Source of the DNA: Acidobacteriaceae bacterium
GTDB taxonomy: Bacteria; Acidobacteriota; Terriglobia; Terriglobales; Acidobacteriaceae
Reading direction: 5' to 3'
NCBI GenBank assembly: GCA_003170825.1
Contig: PMYL01000019.1
Location: forward strand, 1 to 43,916
DNA: 43,916 nucleotides
The notes under the pieces are model-generated. The model did no database searches and was not told the DNA's origin. It was given only the letters and a program-made list of their open reading frames with translations. The translations under genes were made by a program, and so were the position numbers. This document shows positions 15,232-24,266 of this stretch, in pieces (position 1 is the first letter of the stretch; every line of letters begins with the position of its first letter).

Positions 15232-15924
15232 CTAAATGTTCGGGCGATCGACGGTTTTGCGAAGGCGCTTCCCTAAGGCGTCCCAGTAGTCCTTCTTCAG
15301 GTCGTGCGCTCGTGGGTGCAAAGTAAACAAAAAGACCGTTGACCCGATTTTGCTGGGCTTGTCCTGTTTCAATGTTTGGCTGGCGATTTGTTCCCAGCTT
15401 TGCTGCTCGCCTTTTCCATACATGACCACAAAGACGGGCTTGTGCGCACGTATTCGTTCTCGAATCACTGCTATTCGTTCTTGCCGGAATTGTTTGTGAT
15501 CGATCTGTACTTTTGAATTATTTGCAGGCAACCCTGAGAGCTCAATCACGCATGTTTCGCCATTGTGCGCCATGCCCCATCGGTCGCGTTGATAGATGCG
15601 CCGTATTTCATCATCAGTCGGATCGTCAGTTGAATTCTCTTGGAATGTCAGAAGCAGGAGAATCAATGATTTCCACGTGGATTGGAGCTGAGGATGATCC
15701 CTGTGCCACCTGCTTTCACGGATTAGGTTATGCGTATGAAAAGCGCGACAATCGCACAGCTCCTTTCCTCCGAGATCAAGCCATGCCTCGACTCGATGCG
15801 CAAGGTTGTCACTACCGGTGCGAGATTGGCCTTGTTCTGGCCCGATAAACCAGTAGGGCGCGTCCCAGTTGCCGTAGCCGTAGCATCGGTACGCCATTTC
15901 GACGATGGGATCTTCCGCTGGCAT
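15232..15924 (-). CDS. Unrecognised protein, possible uracil-DNA glycosylase-like fold
   Basis: A 230-residue soluble protein, A/T-richer than its neighbours. I cannot assign it firmly. Visible features are an early strand-loop [12 protein letters not shown] (near residue 24), a mid stretch [14 protein letters not shown], the strand [14 protein letters not shown], and a late HPRAHD before [10 protein letters not shown]. An early glycine-rich loop after a hydrophobic strand and a late HP motif are the layout of uracil-DNA glycosylase-like domains, but the catalytic signatures are not clear, so this is only a suggestion. It begins 10 bases after the kdsD stop with a GAGAG site and ends 65 bases before proS, so it may ride on the kdsD transcript. 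Confidence 0.65.
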   Translation of the reverse strand: MPAEDPIVEMAYRCYGYGNWDAPYWFIGPEQGQSRTGSDNLAHRVEAWLDLGGKELCDCRAFHTHNLIRESRWHRDHPQLQSTWKSLILLLLTFQENSTDDPTDDEIRRIYQRDRWGMAHNGETCVIELSGLPANNSKVQIDHKQFRQERIAVIRERIRAHKPVFVVMYGKGEQQSWEQIASQTLKQDKPSKIGSTVFLFTLHPRAHDLKKDYWDALGKRLRKTVDRPNI

Positions 15925-15933
15925 TTTTTCTCT

Positions 15934-16944
15934 CTAAATCAGCTCCACGCCCCACAGATCGTGCAGATGCAGCACGCCTTCGACTTTCTGCTCGGTGTCA
16001 ACGACAACCAGGGAGGTGATCTTGCGTTCTTCGAGGATGGCCAGCGCCGTGGCGGCGAGTTCTCCTCCGGCAATCGTCCGGGGATGCAGATTCATGGCTT
16101 CGCCGGCCGAGCGGCTGAGGGCTGCGCCGCCTTCGCGTTCGAGCAACCGCCGCAAATCGCCGTCGCTGATGACGCCGCGCAGACGGCCCTGATCCTGAAC
16201 GGTCGTGATGCCCAGTTTCTTCGAGGACATTTCGTAGATCACGTCGGTCATGGGAGTGGTGGGAGCGACCACGGGCACCTCGTCGCCGGAGTGCATCAGG
16301 TCACGGACCTTGGCCAGGCGCTTGCCCAGCTTGCCGCCGGGGTGCAGATCGGCGAAGTCCTCGGCGCGGAAGCCCTTGCGCAGGCTGACGGCGATGGCCA
16401 GCGCGTCGCCCAGGGCCAGCATGGAGGTGGTGGAGGCGGTGGGGGCGAGATTCAGCCCGCAGGCTTCGCGCTCTACGCCGCAGTCGAGGGCCACGTCGCT
16501 GGCCGCGGCGAGGGTCGAGTTCAGATTGCAAGTGAAGCTGACCAACGCGTCGCCCTTGCGCTTGAGCGTGGCCAGCAGGCGCAGAATCTCCTCGGTTTCG
16601 CCGCTGGCGGAGAGCGCAATGACGACATCGCCGCGCATCAGCACGCCCAGGTCGCCATGGACGGCCTCGGCGGGGTGCAGAAACAGGGCCGGGGAGCCGG
16701 TGGAGCTGAGCGTGGCGGCAATCTTCTGGGCAATGATGCCGCTCTTGCCCATGCCGGTGACCACGACGCGGCCGTTTTCATGGCCGCAGCGCAGAATCAG
16801 CTCGACGGCGCGGGCGAATGCTTCGGCCATCGGCCCTTCAAGGCGCGCGGCCAGGGCTTCCAGCGCTGCCGCCTCGGTGCGGACTAAATCAGCCGGCGTG
16901 GGCGCGGCCGGCTCCAGATTGCCTGCTTCAGGAATGTGGTTCAT
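15934..16944 (-). CDS. kdsD: Arabinose-5-phosphate isomerase (SIS plus two CBS domains)
   Basis: Converts ribulose 5-phosphate to arabinose 5-phosphate, the first step towards Kdo for lipopolysaccharide. Residues 30-200 form the SIS sugar-isomerase domain (VVVTGMGKSGIIAQKIAATLSSTG, FLHPAEAVHGDLG, VIALSASGETEE). Two CBS domains follow (about 210-330), with GVISDGDLRRLLE and GVLHLHDLW. Length 336 matches the KdsD/GutQ family. It is divergent from tlpA across a repeat-filled 185-base gap. The presence of KdsD supports an LPS-bearing envelope. GutQ-type catabolic use is an alternative, but no sugar-alcohol genes are nearby. Confidence 0.92.
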   Translation of the reverse strand: MNHIPEAGNLEPAAPTPADLVRTEAAALEALAARLEGPMAEAFARAVELILRCGHENGRVVVTGMGKSGIIAQKIAATLSSTGSPALFLHPAEAVHGDLGVLMRGDVVIALSASGETEEILRLLATLKRKGDALVSFTCNLNSTLAAASDVALDCGVEREACGLNLAPTASTTSMLALGDALAIAVSLRKGFRAEDFADLHPGGKLGKRLAKVRDLMHSGDEVPVVAPTTPMTDVIYEMSSKKLGITTVQDQGRLRGVISDGDLRRLLEREGGAALSRSAGEAMNLHPRTIAGGELAATALAILEERKITSLVVVDTEQKVEGVLHLHDLWGVELI

Positions 16945-16997
16945 CGGTTTCTGATGGTATCAGCTTTGGGGCCAGCTCCTCTCGTACAGGGGCGGCC

Positions 16998-17096
16998 GGC
17001 TTTCGTCGCCTCCCACCCCTTCGACTGCGCTCAGGGCAGGCTCCGCCGCAAAAATCCGCCGCGGTCCGCCGCGGCGGAGCGAGGGCGGGGCACCCT
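16998..17096 (+). repeat. Hairpin repeat element, copy E (composite)
   Basis: It opens with GGCTTTCGTCGCCTCCCACCCC and closes with GCGAGGGCGGGGCACCCTG. Between them sit a fragment of the CTTCGACTGCGCTCAGG repeat and the palindrome TCCGCCGCGGCGGA (17065-17078). It fills the gap between the divergent kdsD and tlpA genes, so the family is not restricted to gene ends. Confidence 0.75.
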
Positions 17097-17129
17097 GCTC
17101 ATACAATGGAGTAGGAGAGGCGAATCCCC

Positions 17130-17759
17130 GTGAAGCGCAACACACTGGTTCTGACTGCCGTTCTGTTCATCCTGGCCGTATTTGCGTGGGCGGGGTGGGC
17201 CAACTGGGAGTACCGCAAACAGGCCGCCGAGCGTCTGCAGGCCTCCGTGGCGCAGGGCGAGCTGGTGGCCAATCCGGCAGGCGGCGCGCCGCAGTACTTA
17301 TCGCCGCTCAAGGGCAAGCTGGCGCCGGATTTTGCGCTGGAAGACCTGAGCGGCAGGAAGGTTTCGCTGGCCAGCTACAAGGGTAAGGCGGTGCTGATCA
17401 ACTTCTGGGCCACGTGGTGCGCTCCGTGCAGGATCGAGACGCCGTGGCTGGTGGAGCTGCGCAATCAATACGCGGCGCAGGGGTTTGAGATTCTGGGCGT
17501 CTCCACGGACGACATCGACCGCGACGACAAGCAGAAGCTAAGCGACGAGAAGAAGGAGATTGCGCGCTCCGTCGAGCAGATGCACATTCCTTACCCGGTG
17601 CTGATCGACGGCGACACGCTCAGCAAGCCCTATGGCGGGCTGGATGAGATGCCTACTTCGTTCTTTGTGGACCGCAAAGGGACGGTGGTTGCGGCACAAC
17701 TGGGATTGACGTCGAAGGACGATATAGAGGCCAATATTCACAAGGCGTTGGGGAATTAA
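17130..17759 (+). CDS. TlpA/ResA-type membrane-anchored thioredoxin
   Basis: Thiol-disulfide oxidoreductase of the extracytoplasmic side, 209 residues. An uncleaved or cleaved hydrophobic N-terminal segment (about 7-25) is followed by a thioredoxin fold beginning at PDFALEDLSGRKVSL. The active-site motif is WCAPC within NFWATWCAPCRIETPW, and the cis-proline region is DEMPTSFFVDRKG. The start is GTG, with GGAGAGG nine bases ahead. Such proteins serve cytochrome c maturation or general periplasmic thiol reduction. Which one applies cannot be told. The following DsbD N-domain protein is a plausible redox partner. Confidence 0.88.
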   Translation: MKRNTLVLTAVLFILAVFAWAGWANWEYRKQAAERLQASVAQGELVANPAGGAPQYLSPLKGKLAPDFALEDLSGRKVSLASYKGKAVLINFWATWCAPCRIETPWLVELRNQYAAQGFEILGVSTDDIDRDDKQKLSDEKKEIARSVEQMHIPYPVLIDGDTLSKPYGGLDEMPTSFFVDRKGTVVAAQLGLTSKDDIEANIHKALGN

Positions 17760-17763
17760 AAAG

Positions 17764-17805
17764 AAGCTTCCAGCTTCTAGCTGCTAGCTTCTAGCTACGA
17801 GTGAC
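17764..17805 (+). repeat. Degenerate heptanucleotide array
   Basis: Units AAGCTTC, CAGCTTC, TAGCTGC, TAGCTTC, TAGCTAC, GAGTGAC follow one another without breaks, starting five bases after the tlpA stop. A looser 7-base rhythm (GTTAGCG, AGTTAGT, GGGTTGC) continues towards the next gene start. Confidence 0.7.
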
Positions 17806-17882
17806 GAGGGCAGGGATTGGAAAGTTAGCGAGTTAGTGGGTTGCGGAGTGCGTGGATTCCAGGATTGGGATTGATGGTTGGG

Positions 17883-18395
17883 ATGAAAATACAAATCAGT
17901 GCGGCGGCTGTGGTTTTGGTTCTGGCGGCTGTGGCTTTTGGGATGGCTCAAGCGCTGGCGCAGGGGCAGGCCGACCAGCCGGGGCGGTCGGTTTTGAAGG
18001 GCGCGGCGGTCGAGTTTCTGTTTCCCGAACAGGTGACGGTGACTGCGGGCAAGGCGAGCGAAGTGGCGCTGCACTTTCGCATTGCGCAAGGACTGCACAT
18101 CAACTCGCATACGCCGAAGGACGAGTTCCTTATCCCTGCTACGTTCTCGATTCCCGAGGGCTCGGGCGTGCGGTTGGAGGGGGCAAGTTATCCAGCAGGT
18201 ATGGAGTTTACGCTGCCGCTGGACCCCGAAAACAAACTCAGCGTCTACACCGGCGAGTTTGTGATTCAGGCGCGGATTGTTGCCACGGCCGGCAATCACC
18301 TGGTGGAGGCCAAGTTGCGCTACCAAGCCTGCGATAACAACGCCTGCATGCCGCCCAAGACGATTGTGGTGGCGATGGATGTTGTGGGGAAGTAG
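17883..18395 (+). CDS. Secreted protein with a stand-alone DsbD N-terminal domain
   Basis: About 170 residues from the ATG at 17883; an ATG nine bases upstream is also possible, and a TTG at 17841 would reach into repeats. The N-terminus (MKIQISAAAVVLVLAAVAFG...ALAQ) is a signal peptide. The rest matches the immunoglobulin-like DsbD alpha domain, ending in the thiol pair region LRYQACDNNACMPPKT. In full-length DsbD this domain receives electrons from the membrane part and passes them to periplasmic partners. Here the transmembrane and thioredoxin parts are missing, and the upstream TlpA-like gene may supply the thioredoxin role. Confidence 0.78.
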   Translation: MKIQISAAAVVLVLAAVAFGMAQALAQGQADQPGRSVLKGAAVEFLFPEQVTVTAGKASEVALHFRIAQGLHINSHTPKDEFLIPATFSIPEGSGVRLEGASYPAGMEFTLPLDPENKLSVYTGEFVIQARIVATAGNHLVEAKLRYQACDNNACMPPKTIVVAMDVVGK

Positions 18396-18404
18396 GAGCC
18401 TATA

Positions 18405-18467
18405 TCCCGGGCCCCAAAAGCGGGACCTTCGGCTTCGCTCAGTGCAGGTTCTGGGGCACCCGGCGAT
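18405..18467 (+). repeat. Hairpin repeat element, divergent copy G
   Basis: It starts CCCGGGCCCCAAAAGCGGG and ends GTTCTGGGGCACCCGGCG, with a CTTCGGCTTCGCTCAG fragment in the middle. The GGGGCACCCGG tail matches the other copies, but the left arm is different, so membership is less certain. Confidence 0.5.
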
Positions 18468-18533
18468 CATTGTTCCTGTGAGACACAGGAGTGGTATTCT
18501 GACACGTCGTCTGATAGGAACGAGGAGGATGAC

Positions 18534-19061
18534 TTGAGAAAAGGAATCATATTGGCGATCGGGGGATTGGCGCTTTTGACGGGGTGCGGAAACCAGGGGG
18601 ACAAGGCTTCCAACGTTCCCGTTATGCCCAAATGGCAGGGGGCCCCCTACCATATCGCGTTTGACACGCAGGCAGCAAAACCGAACCCGGCGGGCGTCAC
18701 CATTCCGGCCATCAAGTACACGGCGAATCCTGACGCGCTGGAGAAAAGAGCCAGCCTCGTGCTGCGATTCGACGCTTCGGGAGTTACGAAAAATGGGCCG
18801 TTGATGAACCAGATGATTATGGCCCCGGTCGATGTCCCTGGCACGGAGGGCACCCTTCCCGCGGACTACATGGATTTGGCAGATAGGGATCTGTCGAGGT
18901 TTCTCGGGAGTTACTGCATTAAGGGAAAGGTCAAGATATCCGTGGCGCTTGCCAGGTCGTCGCTCACCAGCCATGCCGGAGATGCCGAATTAGACCAGAA
19001 GCGCCTGTCGGACTGGGTACCGATCGAGGTTGTGTTCAAGAACCCCCATCCGAACTGCTAG
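18534..19061 (+). CDS. Hypothetical lipoprotein
   Basis: A 175-residue protein of unknown function. The start is a TTG placed seven bases after GAGGAGG; a nearby ATG in another frame stops at once, so TTG is well supported. MRKGIILAIGGLALLTGCGN is a lipoprotein signal with the lipobox LTGC, predicting lipidation at Cys18 or nearby. The mature part has the stretch GPLMNQMIMAPVDVPG, a later cysteine in SYCIKGK and a terminal Cys. Codon use is more A/T-rich than around it, similar to the hypothetical at 5871-6389. It is convergent to glnS. Confidence 0.65.
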   Translation: MRKGIILAIGGLALLTGCGNQGDKASNVPVMPKWQGAPYHIAFDTQAAKPNPAGVTIPAIKYTANPDALEKRASLVLRFDASGVTKNGPLMNQMIMAPVDVPGTEGTLPADYMDLADRDLSRFLGSYCIKGKVKISVALARSSLTSHAGDAELDQKRLSDWVPIEVVFKNPHPNC

Positions 19062-19100
19062 CTCTGCACCGCTGACGGGGTGATCCTGATGCACCAGCCG

Positions 19101-19157
19101 CCGGGCGCCCCAGGTCTTCCGCCGCGGCGGACCGCGGCGGAGGACCTGGGAAAGCAC
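19101..19157 (-). repeat. Hairpin repeat element, copy F
   Basis: On the minus strand: GTGCTTTCCCAGGTCC, then CCGCCGCGG units, then AGACCTGGGGCGCCCGG. The arms CCCAGGTC and GACCTGGG replace the CCCACCC/GGGTGGG arms of other copies while keeping pairing. It lies between the convergent lipoprotein and glnS genes. Confidence 0.7.
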
Positions 19158-19229
19158 AACACTTGTGCGGCGATTAGCGAGCGTCTGCCCCACCGCAGGT
19201 GCCGAGTGGCTGCCGCACCGCTGACTCGC

Positions 19230-20960
19230 TTATTTGCTGCCTTTTTGCTGCCGGCCGGCCTCTTTGGCCCAGGAGTCTTTGAGCGGGAGAGTGCGGTTGA
19301 AGACCAGATTGGCTGGAGTGGAATCCGGATCGAGGCAGAAGTAGCCGACGCGCTCGAACTGGAAGCGGTCTCCGGGCCTGGCGTTGGCGAGAGAGGGCTC
19401 AAGCTTGGCGCCGGTGAGGATCTCGACGGAGTTGGGGTTGAGATTGCTGAGGACGTCCTGGCCTTCTTCGACGTCGCTGGGATCTGGCTTGAGGAAAAGC
19501 TTGTCGTAGAGACGGATTTCGGCGGAGATGGCGTGGGCTGCGGAGACCCAGTGCATGGTGGACTTGACCTTGCGGCCGTCGGGAGAGTTGCCGCCGCGGC
19601 TGGCCGGATCATAAGTACAGTGAACCTCGACGATGTTGCCGGCCGAGTCTTTGACCACGCTCTGGGCGGTGATGAAGTAGGCGTTGCGCAGGCGCACCTC
19701 CTTGCCGGGGGAGAGGCGGTAGTACTTGGGCGGAGGGAGCTCGCGGAAGTCGTCTTGCTCAATATAGAGCTCGCGGGAAAAGGGCACCTGGCGTGTGCCA
19801 GCAGAGGGGTCTTCGGGGTTGTTGGCGACCTCCATAAACTCAGCCTTGTCGGCTGGATAGTTGTCGATGACCAGCTTGAGGGGATGCAGGACGGCCATGG
19901 CGCGGCTGGCGCGTCGGTTCAGGTCGTCGCGCTGGAAGTGTTCGAGCATTTCAATATCGGTACTGCCGTTGGTGCGCGAAGCGCCGATGGCGGCGCAGAA
20001 GGCGCGGATGGCTTCGGGGGTAAAGCCGCGGCGTCGGAGGCCGCAGAGGGTAGGCATGCGCGGATCGTCCCAGGCGCTCACGCGCTTTTCACTTACGAGC
20101 TGCAACAGCTTACGTTTGGAGAGCAGGGTGTAGGTGATGTTGAGGCGGTCGAATTCGATCTGCTGCGTGGGGAAGATGCCGAGCTGCTCGATATACCAGC
20201 GGTAGAGGGGCTGGTGGTCGGCGAACTCGAGGGTGCACATGGAGTGGGTGACGCGCTCGATGGAATCCGACTGGCCGTGGGCGTAGTCGTACATGGGGTA
20301 GATGCACCACTGGTCGCCGGTGCGTTGGTGCGAGGCGTGGAGGATGCGGTACATGACCGGATCGCGCATGTTGATGTTGGGCGAGGCCATGTCGATTTTG
20401 GCGCGGAGGACGCGGCTGCCGTCGGGGAAGTCGCCCTGCTTCATGCGGATGAAGAGGTCGAGATTTTCTTCGATCGAACGCGTGCGATAGGGCGAGTCTT
20501 TGCCGGGCTCGGTTAAGGTGCCGCGGTGCTGGCGAATCTCGTCGGCAGAGAGGTCGTCGACGTAAGCTTTTCCAGTTTTGACGAGCTGCAAAGCCCACTC
20601 GTAGAGCTGCGGGAAGTAGTCGGAGGCGTAGCAGAGGCGCTCCCACTGGAAGCCGAGCCAGCGGACATCCTTCTGGATGGAATCGACGTACTCCTGCTCC
20701 TCTTTTTCAGGGTTCGTGTCGTCGAAGCGCAGGTTGGTCTTGCCACCGAACTCGTCGGCGAGGCCGAAGTCGATGCAGATGGCCTTGGCGTGGCCGATGT
20801 GGAGGTAGCCGTTGGGCTCGGGGGGAAAGCGGGTCTGGATTTGGGCGTCGCCGTACTTCCTGGTGCGCACATCCTCGGCGATGATGTCGCGGAGGAAATT
20901 ATTTTGCGTGCGGGCGCCGGTACCGTGGAGGTCTGGGCTTTGCGGATTGCTGTCGGTCAT
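19230..20960 (-). CDS. glnS: Glutaminyl-tRNA synthetase
   Basis: Class I synthetase attaching glutamine to tRNA-Gln. The HIGH motif appears in [16 protein letters not shown] (near residue 48), and LSKRKL serves as the KMSKS loop. GlnRS-specific regions include [18 protein letters not shown] and the C-terminal beta-barrel anticodon domain ([22 protein letters not shown]). Length 576 is typical. The start ATG overlaps the stop of the 75-residue ORF (ATGA at 20957-20960) and has AAGGAA upstream. Direct GlnRS is limited to some bacteria, others using GatCAB amidation. In this genome it stands downstream of gltX and a TIR gene. Confidence 0.95.
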   Translation of the reverse strand: MTDSNPQSPDLHGTGARTQNNFLRDIIAEDVRTRKYGDAQIQTRFPPEPNGYLHIGHAKAICIDFGLADEFGGKTNLRFDDTNPEKEEQEYVDSIQKDVRWLGFQWERLCYASDYFPQLYEWALQLVKTGKAYVDDLSADEIRQHRGTLTEPGKDSPYRTRSIEENLDLFIRMKQGDFPDGSRVLRAKIDMASPNINMRDPVMYRILHASHQRTGDQWCIYPMYDYAHGQSDSIERVTHSMCTLEFADHQPLYRWYIEQLGIFPTQQIEFDRLNITYTLLSKRKLLQLVSEKRVSAWDDPRMPTLCGLRRRGFTPEAIRAFCAAIGASRTNGSTDIEMLEHFQRDDLNRRASRAMAVLHPLKLVIDNYPADKAEFMEVANNPEDPSAGTRQVPFSRELYIEQDDFRELPPPKYYRLSPGKEVRLRNAYFITAQSVVKDSAGNIVEVHCTYDPASRGGNSPDGRKVKSTMHWVSAAHAISAEIRLYDKLFLKPDPSDVEEGQDVLSNLNPNSVEILTGAKLEPSLANARPGDRFQFERVGYFCLDPDSTPANLVFNRTLPLKDSWAKEAGRQQKGSK

Positions 20961-21184
20961 AGCTGAGGTTCCTTGGTATTAGTACTCTTTCGAGCGATCT
21001 CTCCCGCACATTCCTCGGAATCGGTGGCCATTCGCCTCTCGACATTTCGCGGTGAAGATAAGGTTGCTTTTACGCCGGTAATATCCAGATTCATATCCTG
21101 AAGTGGCACCACCAGCGATTCAACCGCCAAGCAATTGGAACGCGTCTCGGCGTTCTCTCCATCAATGTTGAATTCAGGCATCAT
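20957..21184 (-). CDS. Small ORF of unknown function between TIR gene and glnS
   Basis: Seventy-five residues, polar and acidic in the first half ([17 protein letters not shown]), with [18 protein letters not shown] in the middle and a basic tail. I recognise no family. It overlaps the TIR gene stop by ATGA (21181-21184) and the glnS start by ATGA (20957-20960). That double coupling and its A/T-rich composition, like the TIR gene, argue that it is translated. A random open frame of this size is still possible. If real, it could be an accessory or immunity-type partner of the TIR protein; this is inference from position only. Confidence 0.5.
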   Translation of the reverse strand: MMPEFNIDGENAETRSNCLAVESLVVPLQDMNLDITGVKATLSSPRNVERRMATDSEECAGEIARKSTNTKEPQL

Positions 21185-22140
21185 CTTGCCATCCTTAGCC
21201 CATAAGTCAGGGGGTTATAGCCTTCATCATAAGTCTGCTGGCCGATTGGCTGAATTGCTCCTTTCACAGGTAAATCCTCCTGCGCTAGTTCTATCCTCGG
21301 AACTGCCTCAGCCATTTGCAGTACCGCATTGATTTCGTCCAGATAGGATGCGGTGCTTTGCGCATTTCTATCTATCTGCTTCGCAATATCTTCAACGAAC
21401 TGAATAAGCTTCGATTGAGTATCAGCCGAAAGCGCATTCAAGAGACCTAACGGCCCCTTCAGTTCGCTGGGATCGACACCAGCCAATAGCGGAGCCAAAA
21501 ATAGCCCGGCGCCCCATCGTGCACCAAGTTCAAACATTACGAAATGAGATGTCAGGCTGCTTGGAGTGATTAAACCAATAACCACTTTAGCTGCTTTCAC
21601 CTCCTCGCGGAGCTTACTTTCCGTGTTGACTCCCACTGGCAGCCTGTACCCGTCAACACTGCTGCATCTGATCTGGTTCGCGGAAAGCCCAAGTGCTGAC
21701 TTCAGCAAATTGATGAGGGCTTTCGCAAGGTCCGCATCTTTGCTGCTGTGGGACATAAAAATCATCATGGTCGTCGGAGATTTACTCACGTCCGTAGGAT
21801 CTTCTATCCTCTCTTCGCCTTCAATCGCCCAACTCAACTGTTGAATCGCACTTTGTACGACCGAAACCTCCGCAGCGAGCTTTTCATTATCAGCTTTACG
21901 AAGATTCTCGGCGCTGTCGCCCTGTTTAAAAATAATCCCCTGTGCCCTTCGAAAATTGGCCGCTATCGAATCGTCACGTCCGAACGCTCTCTCCAAGGCG
22001 CCCTGCACGGTAGTCGTCCACCGGTCCCGGCTCGGCGATCCGAAAGGTTCCGTCTCAAGTCCTGCGGCTTCTTTGAGTAGGGCGTTAAGGATTTCTGTCG
22101 CCTTCTTCGGTGCTAACATGGTGTGCCTCGTTGTGGGCAT
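21181..22140 (-). CDS. TIR-domain protein
   Basis: A 319-residue soluble protein. Residues 1-115 are helical and unassigned (RDRWTTTVQGALERAFG...). Residues 123-260 look like a TIR domain: MMIFMSHSSKDADLAKAL begins strand A and helix 1, GYRLPVG is the BB-loop region, VVIGLITPSSL is a later strand, and FVMFELGARWG places Glu204 where TIR NADases keep the catalytic glutamate. A 60-residue tail follows. Bacterial TIR proteins often cleave NAD or make NAD-derived signals in phage defence. That activity is inferred, not shown. The start ATG follows TGGAGG six bases ahead. The gene is A/T-richer than gltX (86 bases upstream) and coupled to the downstream small ORF. Confidence 0.8.
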   Translation of the reverse strand: MPTTRHTMLAPKKATEILNALLKEAAGLETEPFGSPSRDRWTTTVQGALERAFGRDDSIAANFRRAQGIIFKQGDSAENLRKADNEKLAAEVSVVQSAIQQLSWAIEGEERIEDPTDVSKSPTTMMIFMSHSSKDADLAKALINLLKSALGLSANQIRCSSVDGYRLPVGVNTESKLREEVKAAKVVIGLITPSSLTSHFVMFELGARWGAGLFLAPLLAGVDPSELKGPLGLLNALSADTQSKLIQFVEDIAKQIDRNAQSTASYLDEINAVLQMAEAVPRIELAQEDLPVKGAIQPIGQQTYDEGYNPLTYGLRMAR

Positions 22141-22225
22141 TACACGCCTCCATTGAGCGGAAATCTACCTACGAGTATATTCCTCACCCACTGACCTCAA
22201 CTTCATTTCACGGGAGGTATTGTGC

Positions 22226-23743
22226 TCAACCGAGCGATTCAAGCCGGGCTTCGGCCTGACGGATGCGGGCGAGGCAGAGTTCGTGGCCGAGGACGGCCAT
22301 GGTTTCAAAGAGCGGCGGCGCGTTTTTACGTCCGCAGACGGCGACGCGGATGGGCTGGAAGGCCTGCCCGGCCTTCAAACCCAGGCGCGAGGCTGCGGCT
22401 CGAAGAGCCTGGTCGAGCGAATCGTGGTCGAAAGAGGTTGTGGCGAGGACTTCCAGCGCGTGCTGGAGGACTCGGCGGGCGAGGGCGGCGTCGCCCTTTT
22501 GAGGGATCAGCTCGGCGGGGTCGTACGGCGGGAGCTGGGGGAGGAAGAAGAAGTCGGCGGCGGAGACGGCATCGCGCAGGAGCTTGATGCGCTCGCGAAT
22601 GAGCGGGGTGACGGCGAGGAGCTTTTCGGGCGAGGGATGGAGGCCGGCCTGTTCGAAGAATGGCTGGATCTGGGGGCTGAGCTCGGCGACGGGCAGGGCG
22701 CGGATGTGCTCGGCGTTGAGCCAGACGGCCTTGGGGTCAAAGGGGTCACTATCTGAAAAATTGACTACGGCGTTGGCGCGGTTGACGCCCTCGAGAGTGA
22801 AAGCCTGGGTGAGCTCGGCTAGATTGAGAAGTTCACGGTCGTCCTTGGGCGACCAGCCGAGGAGGCAGAGGAAGTTGACGAAGGCCTGAGGGAGGAAGCC
22901 GGCATCGCGATAGGTGGTGACGCTGACGACGGGGCCGTGGCGGCGCTTGGAGAGTTTGGCGCCATCGGGGGCGACGAGCAGGGGAAGATGGGCGAAGTGG
23001 GGCGGCTGGACGCCGAGGGCCTCGAAGAGAGCCAAGTGCTTGAAGGTGTTGGTGAGGTGATCCTGGCCGCGGATGATGTGGCTGATGCGGAGATCGGCGT
23101 CGTCGGCGCAGGAGGCGAGGTGGTAGGTGGGATTGCCATCCCACAACCCCAACGACGAAGACCTGTCGTTGGGGACCCCGACCGAGCGCAGCAGGGCGAA
23201 GTCTTCGACCTCGTCGGCGAGCTTGGACTGCTCACCGTAAACACTATCGACAAAGCGCATGGTGCGGCCCTGGCCGCGGGGGACGCGATAGCGGAGGGCG
23301 AAGGGCTCGCCACTGGCGGCGCGGCGGTCGGACTCTTCGCGGGAGAGTTCGCGCATTCCGGGATTGCAGAGCCATGCGCCTTGGGCGCCGGACTGATTGT
23401 CGTCGCCGGCGTGGGCGGGGGTGAAGTCGCGATAGGCAAGGCCCTTGGCGAAGATCGCTTCGGCCTGCCGGCGGTGCAGGGCAAGGCGTTCGGATTGCTT
23501 GTACTCTTCGTCCCAGGAGAGACCCAGCCAGCGGAGGCCCTCAAAGATGGACTGGACGCTGGCCTCTGTGTTGCGCTCGACATCGGTGTCGTCCAGACGC
23601 AAGACCATGGTTCCGTGGTTGTGGCGGGCATAGAGCCAATTGAAGATAAAGGTGCGGGCGCTGCCGACGTGCAGGAAGCCGGTGGGCGAGGGGGCAAAAC
23701 GGACGCGGGGAGTTCTCGCAGCGGAGGGAGCGGAATCAGGCAT
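22226..23743 (-). CDS. gltX: Glutamyl-tRNA synthetase
   Basis: Class I synthetase charging tRNA-Glu, 505 residues. The HIGH-type motif is in [18 protein letters not shown], and the KMSKS counterpart is [19 protein letters not shown] and the C-terminal helical anticodon domain are present. The start gives [22 protein letters not shown], a normal short lead. Because glnS is also present, this enzyme need only charge tRNA-Glu, but specificity cannot be read from the sequence by eye. It is followed by the TIR gene on the same strand. Confidence 0.95.
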   Translation of the reverse strand: MPDSAPSAARTPRVRFAPSPTGFLHVGSARTFIFNWLYARHNHGTMVLRLDDTDVERNTEASVQSIFEGLRWLGLSWDEEYKQSERLALHRRQAEAIFAKGLAYRDFTPAHAGDDNQSGAQGAWLCNPGMRELSREESDRRAASGEPFALRYRVPRGQGRTMRFVDSVYGEQSKLADEVEDFALLRSVGVPNDRSSSLGLWDGNPTYHLASCADDADLRISHIIRGQDHLTNTFKHLALFEALGVQPPHFAHLPLLVAPDGAKLSKRRHGPVVSVTTYRDAGFLPQAFVNFLCLLGWSPKDDRELLNLAELTQAFTLEGVNRANAVVNFSDSDPFDPKAVWLNAEHIRALPVAELSPQIQPFFEQAGLHPSPEKLLAVTPLIRERIKLLRDAVSAADFFFLPQLPPYDPAELIPQKGDAALARRVLQHALEVLATTSFDHDSLDQALRAAASRLGLKAGQAFQPIRVAVCGRKNAPPLFETMAVLGHELCLARIRQAEARLESLG

Positions 23744-23807
23744 TTTGAAGGTTTCTTTCCATTCACGATGCTATCGCATTGCCCCTCTCCGGCTGGCGCG
23801 GACCGGC

Positions 23808-24125
23808 TCAGGCAAGGGGCGGCAATGGCGGCTGGGGCGGGTAGGGCGGTTGCGGCGGCCAACCCGGCTGAGGCGCGGGCACAATCTTCCAGTCGGCAAA
23901 GGCCAGCAGGTAAAGCAGAACCAGGGTGCCGAGCGACGGAACGATGCACAGCAGCGAGAGCCACGGTGTAAAGCCGGCTTTCTTCAGGATGAACCAGCAG
24001 GGCACCATCACAATGGCAATCGCCACCACAATGATGATGGGGATGATTGCGAGCATGGTCATGACGATGTGCTTGACCATTTCGGGATCGGGCTGGCTTT
24101 GCAAAAGAAGCGCTAAAGCGTGCAT
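23808..24125 (-). CDS. Small two-helix membrane protein with Pro-rich tail
   Basis: About 105 residues from the ATG at 24125, which has CCGGAG nine bases upstream; the open frame extends further but without protein-like sequence. A short N-terminus is followed by two hydrophobic segments, roughly VMTMLAIIPIIIVVAIAIV and LSLLCIVPSLGTLVLLYLLAF. The C-terminus is a repeat of Pro, Gln and Tyr (PPQPPYPPQPPLPP). I do not recognise a specific function. Small proteins of this shape are often annotated only as membrane proteins. It ends about 65 bases before gltX begins on the same strand. Confidence 0.7.
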   Translation of the reverse strand: MHALALLLQSQPDPEMVKHIVMTMLAIIPIIIVVAIAIVMVPCWFILKKAGFTPWLSLLCIVPSLGTLVLLYLLAFADWKIVPAPQPGWPPQPPYPPQPPLPPLA

Positions 24126-24266
24126 AGAGAACACTCCGGAAGTGGAATGGAAACTCTGAGACAAGGTAAGGCCAAACCCGGAAAAGCGCAATTGAAATCC
24201 GCCGCGTGGTTTAAGGAAGGGAGAACAGGGGAATGTGCTTGCGCCGGAGACCGGGCTCGCAACCGC

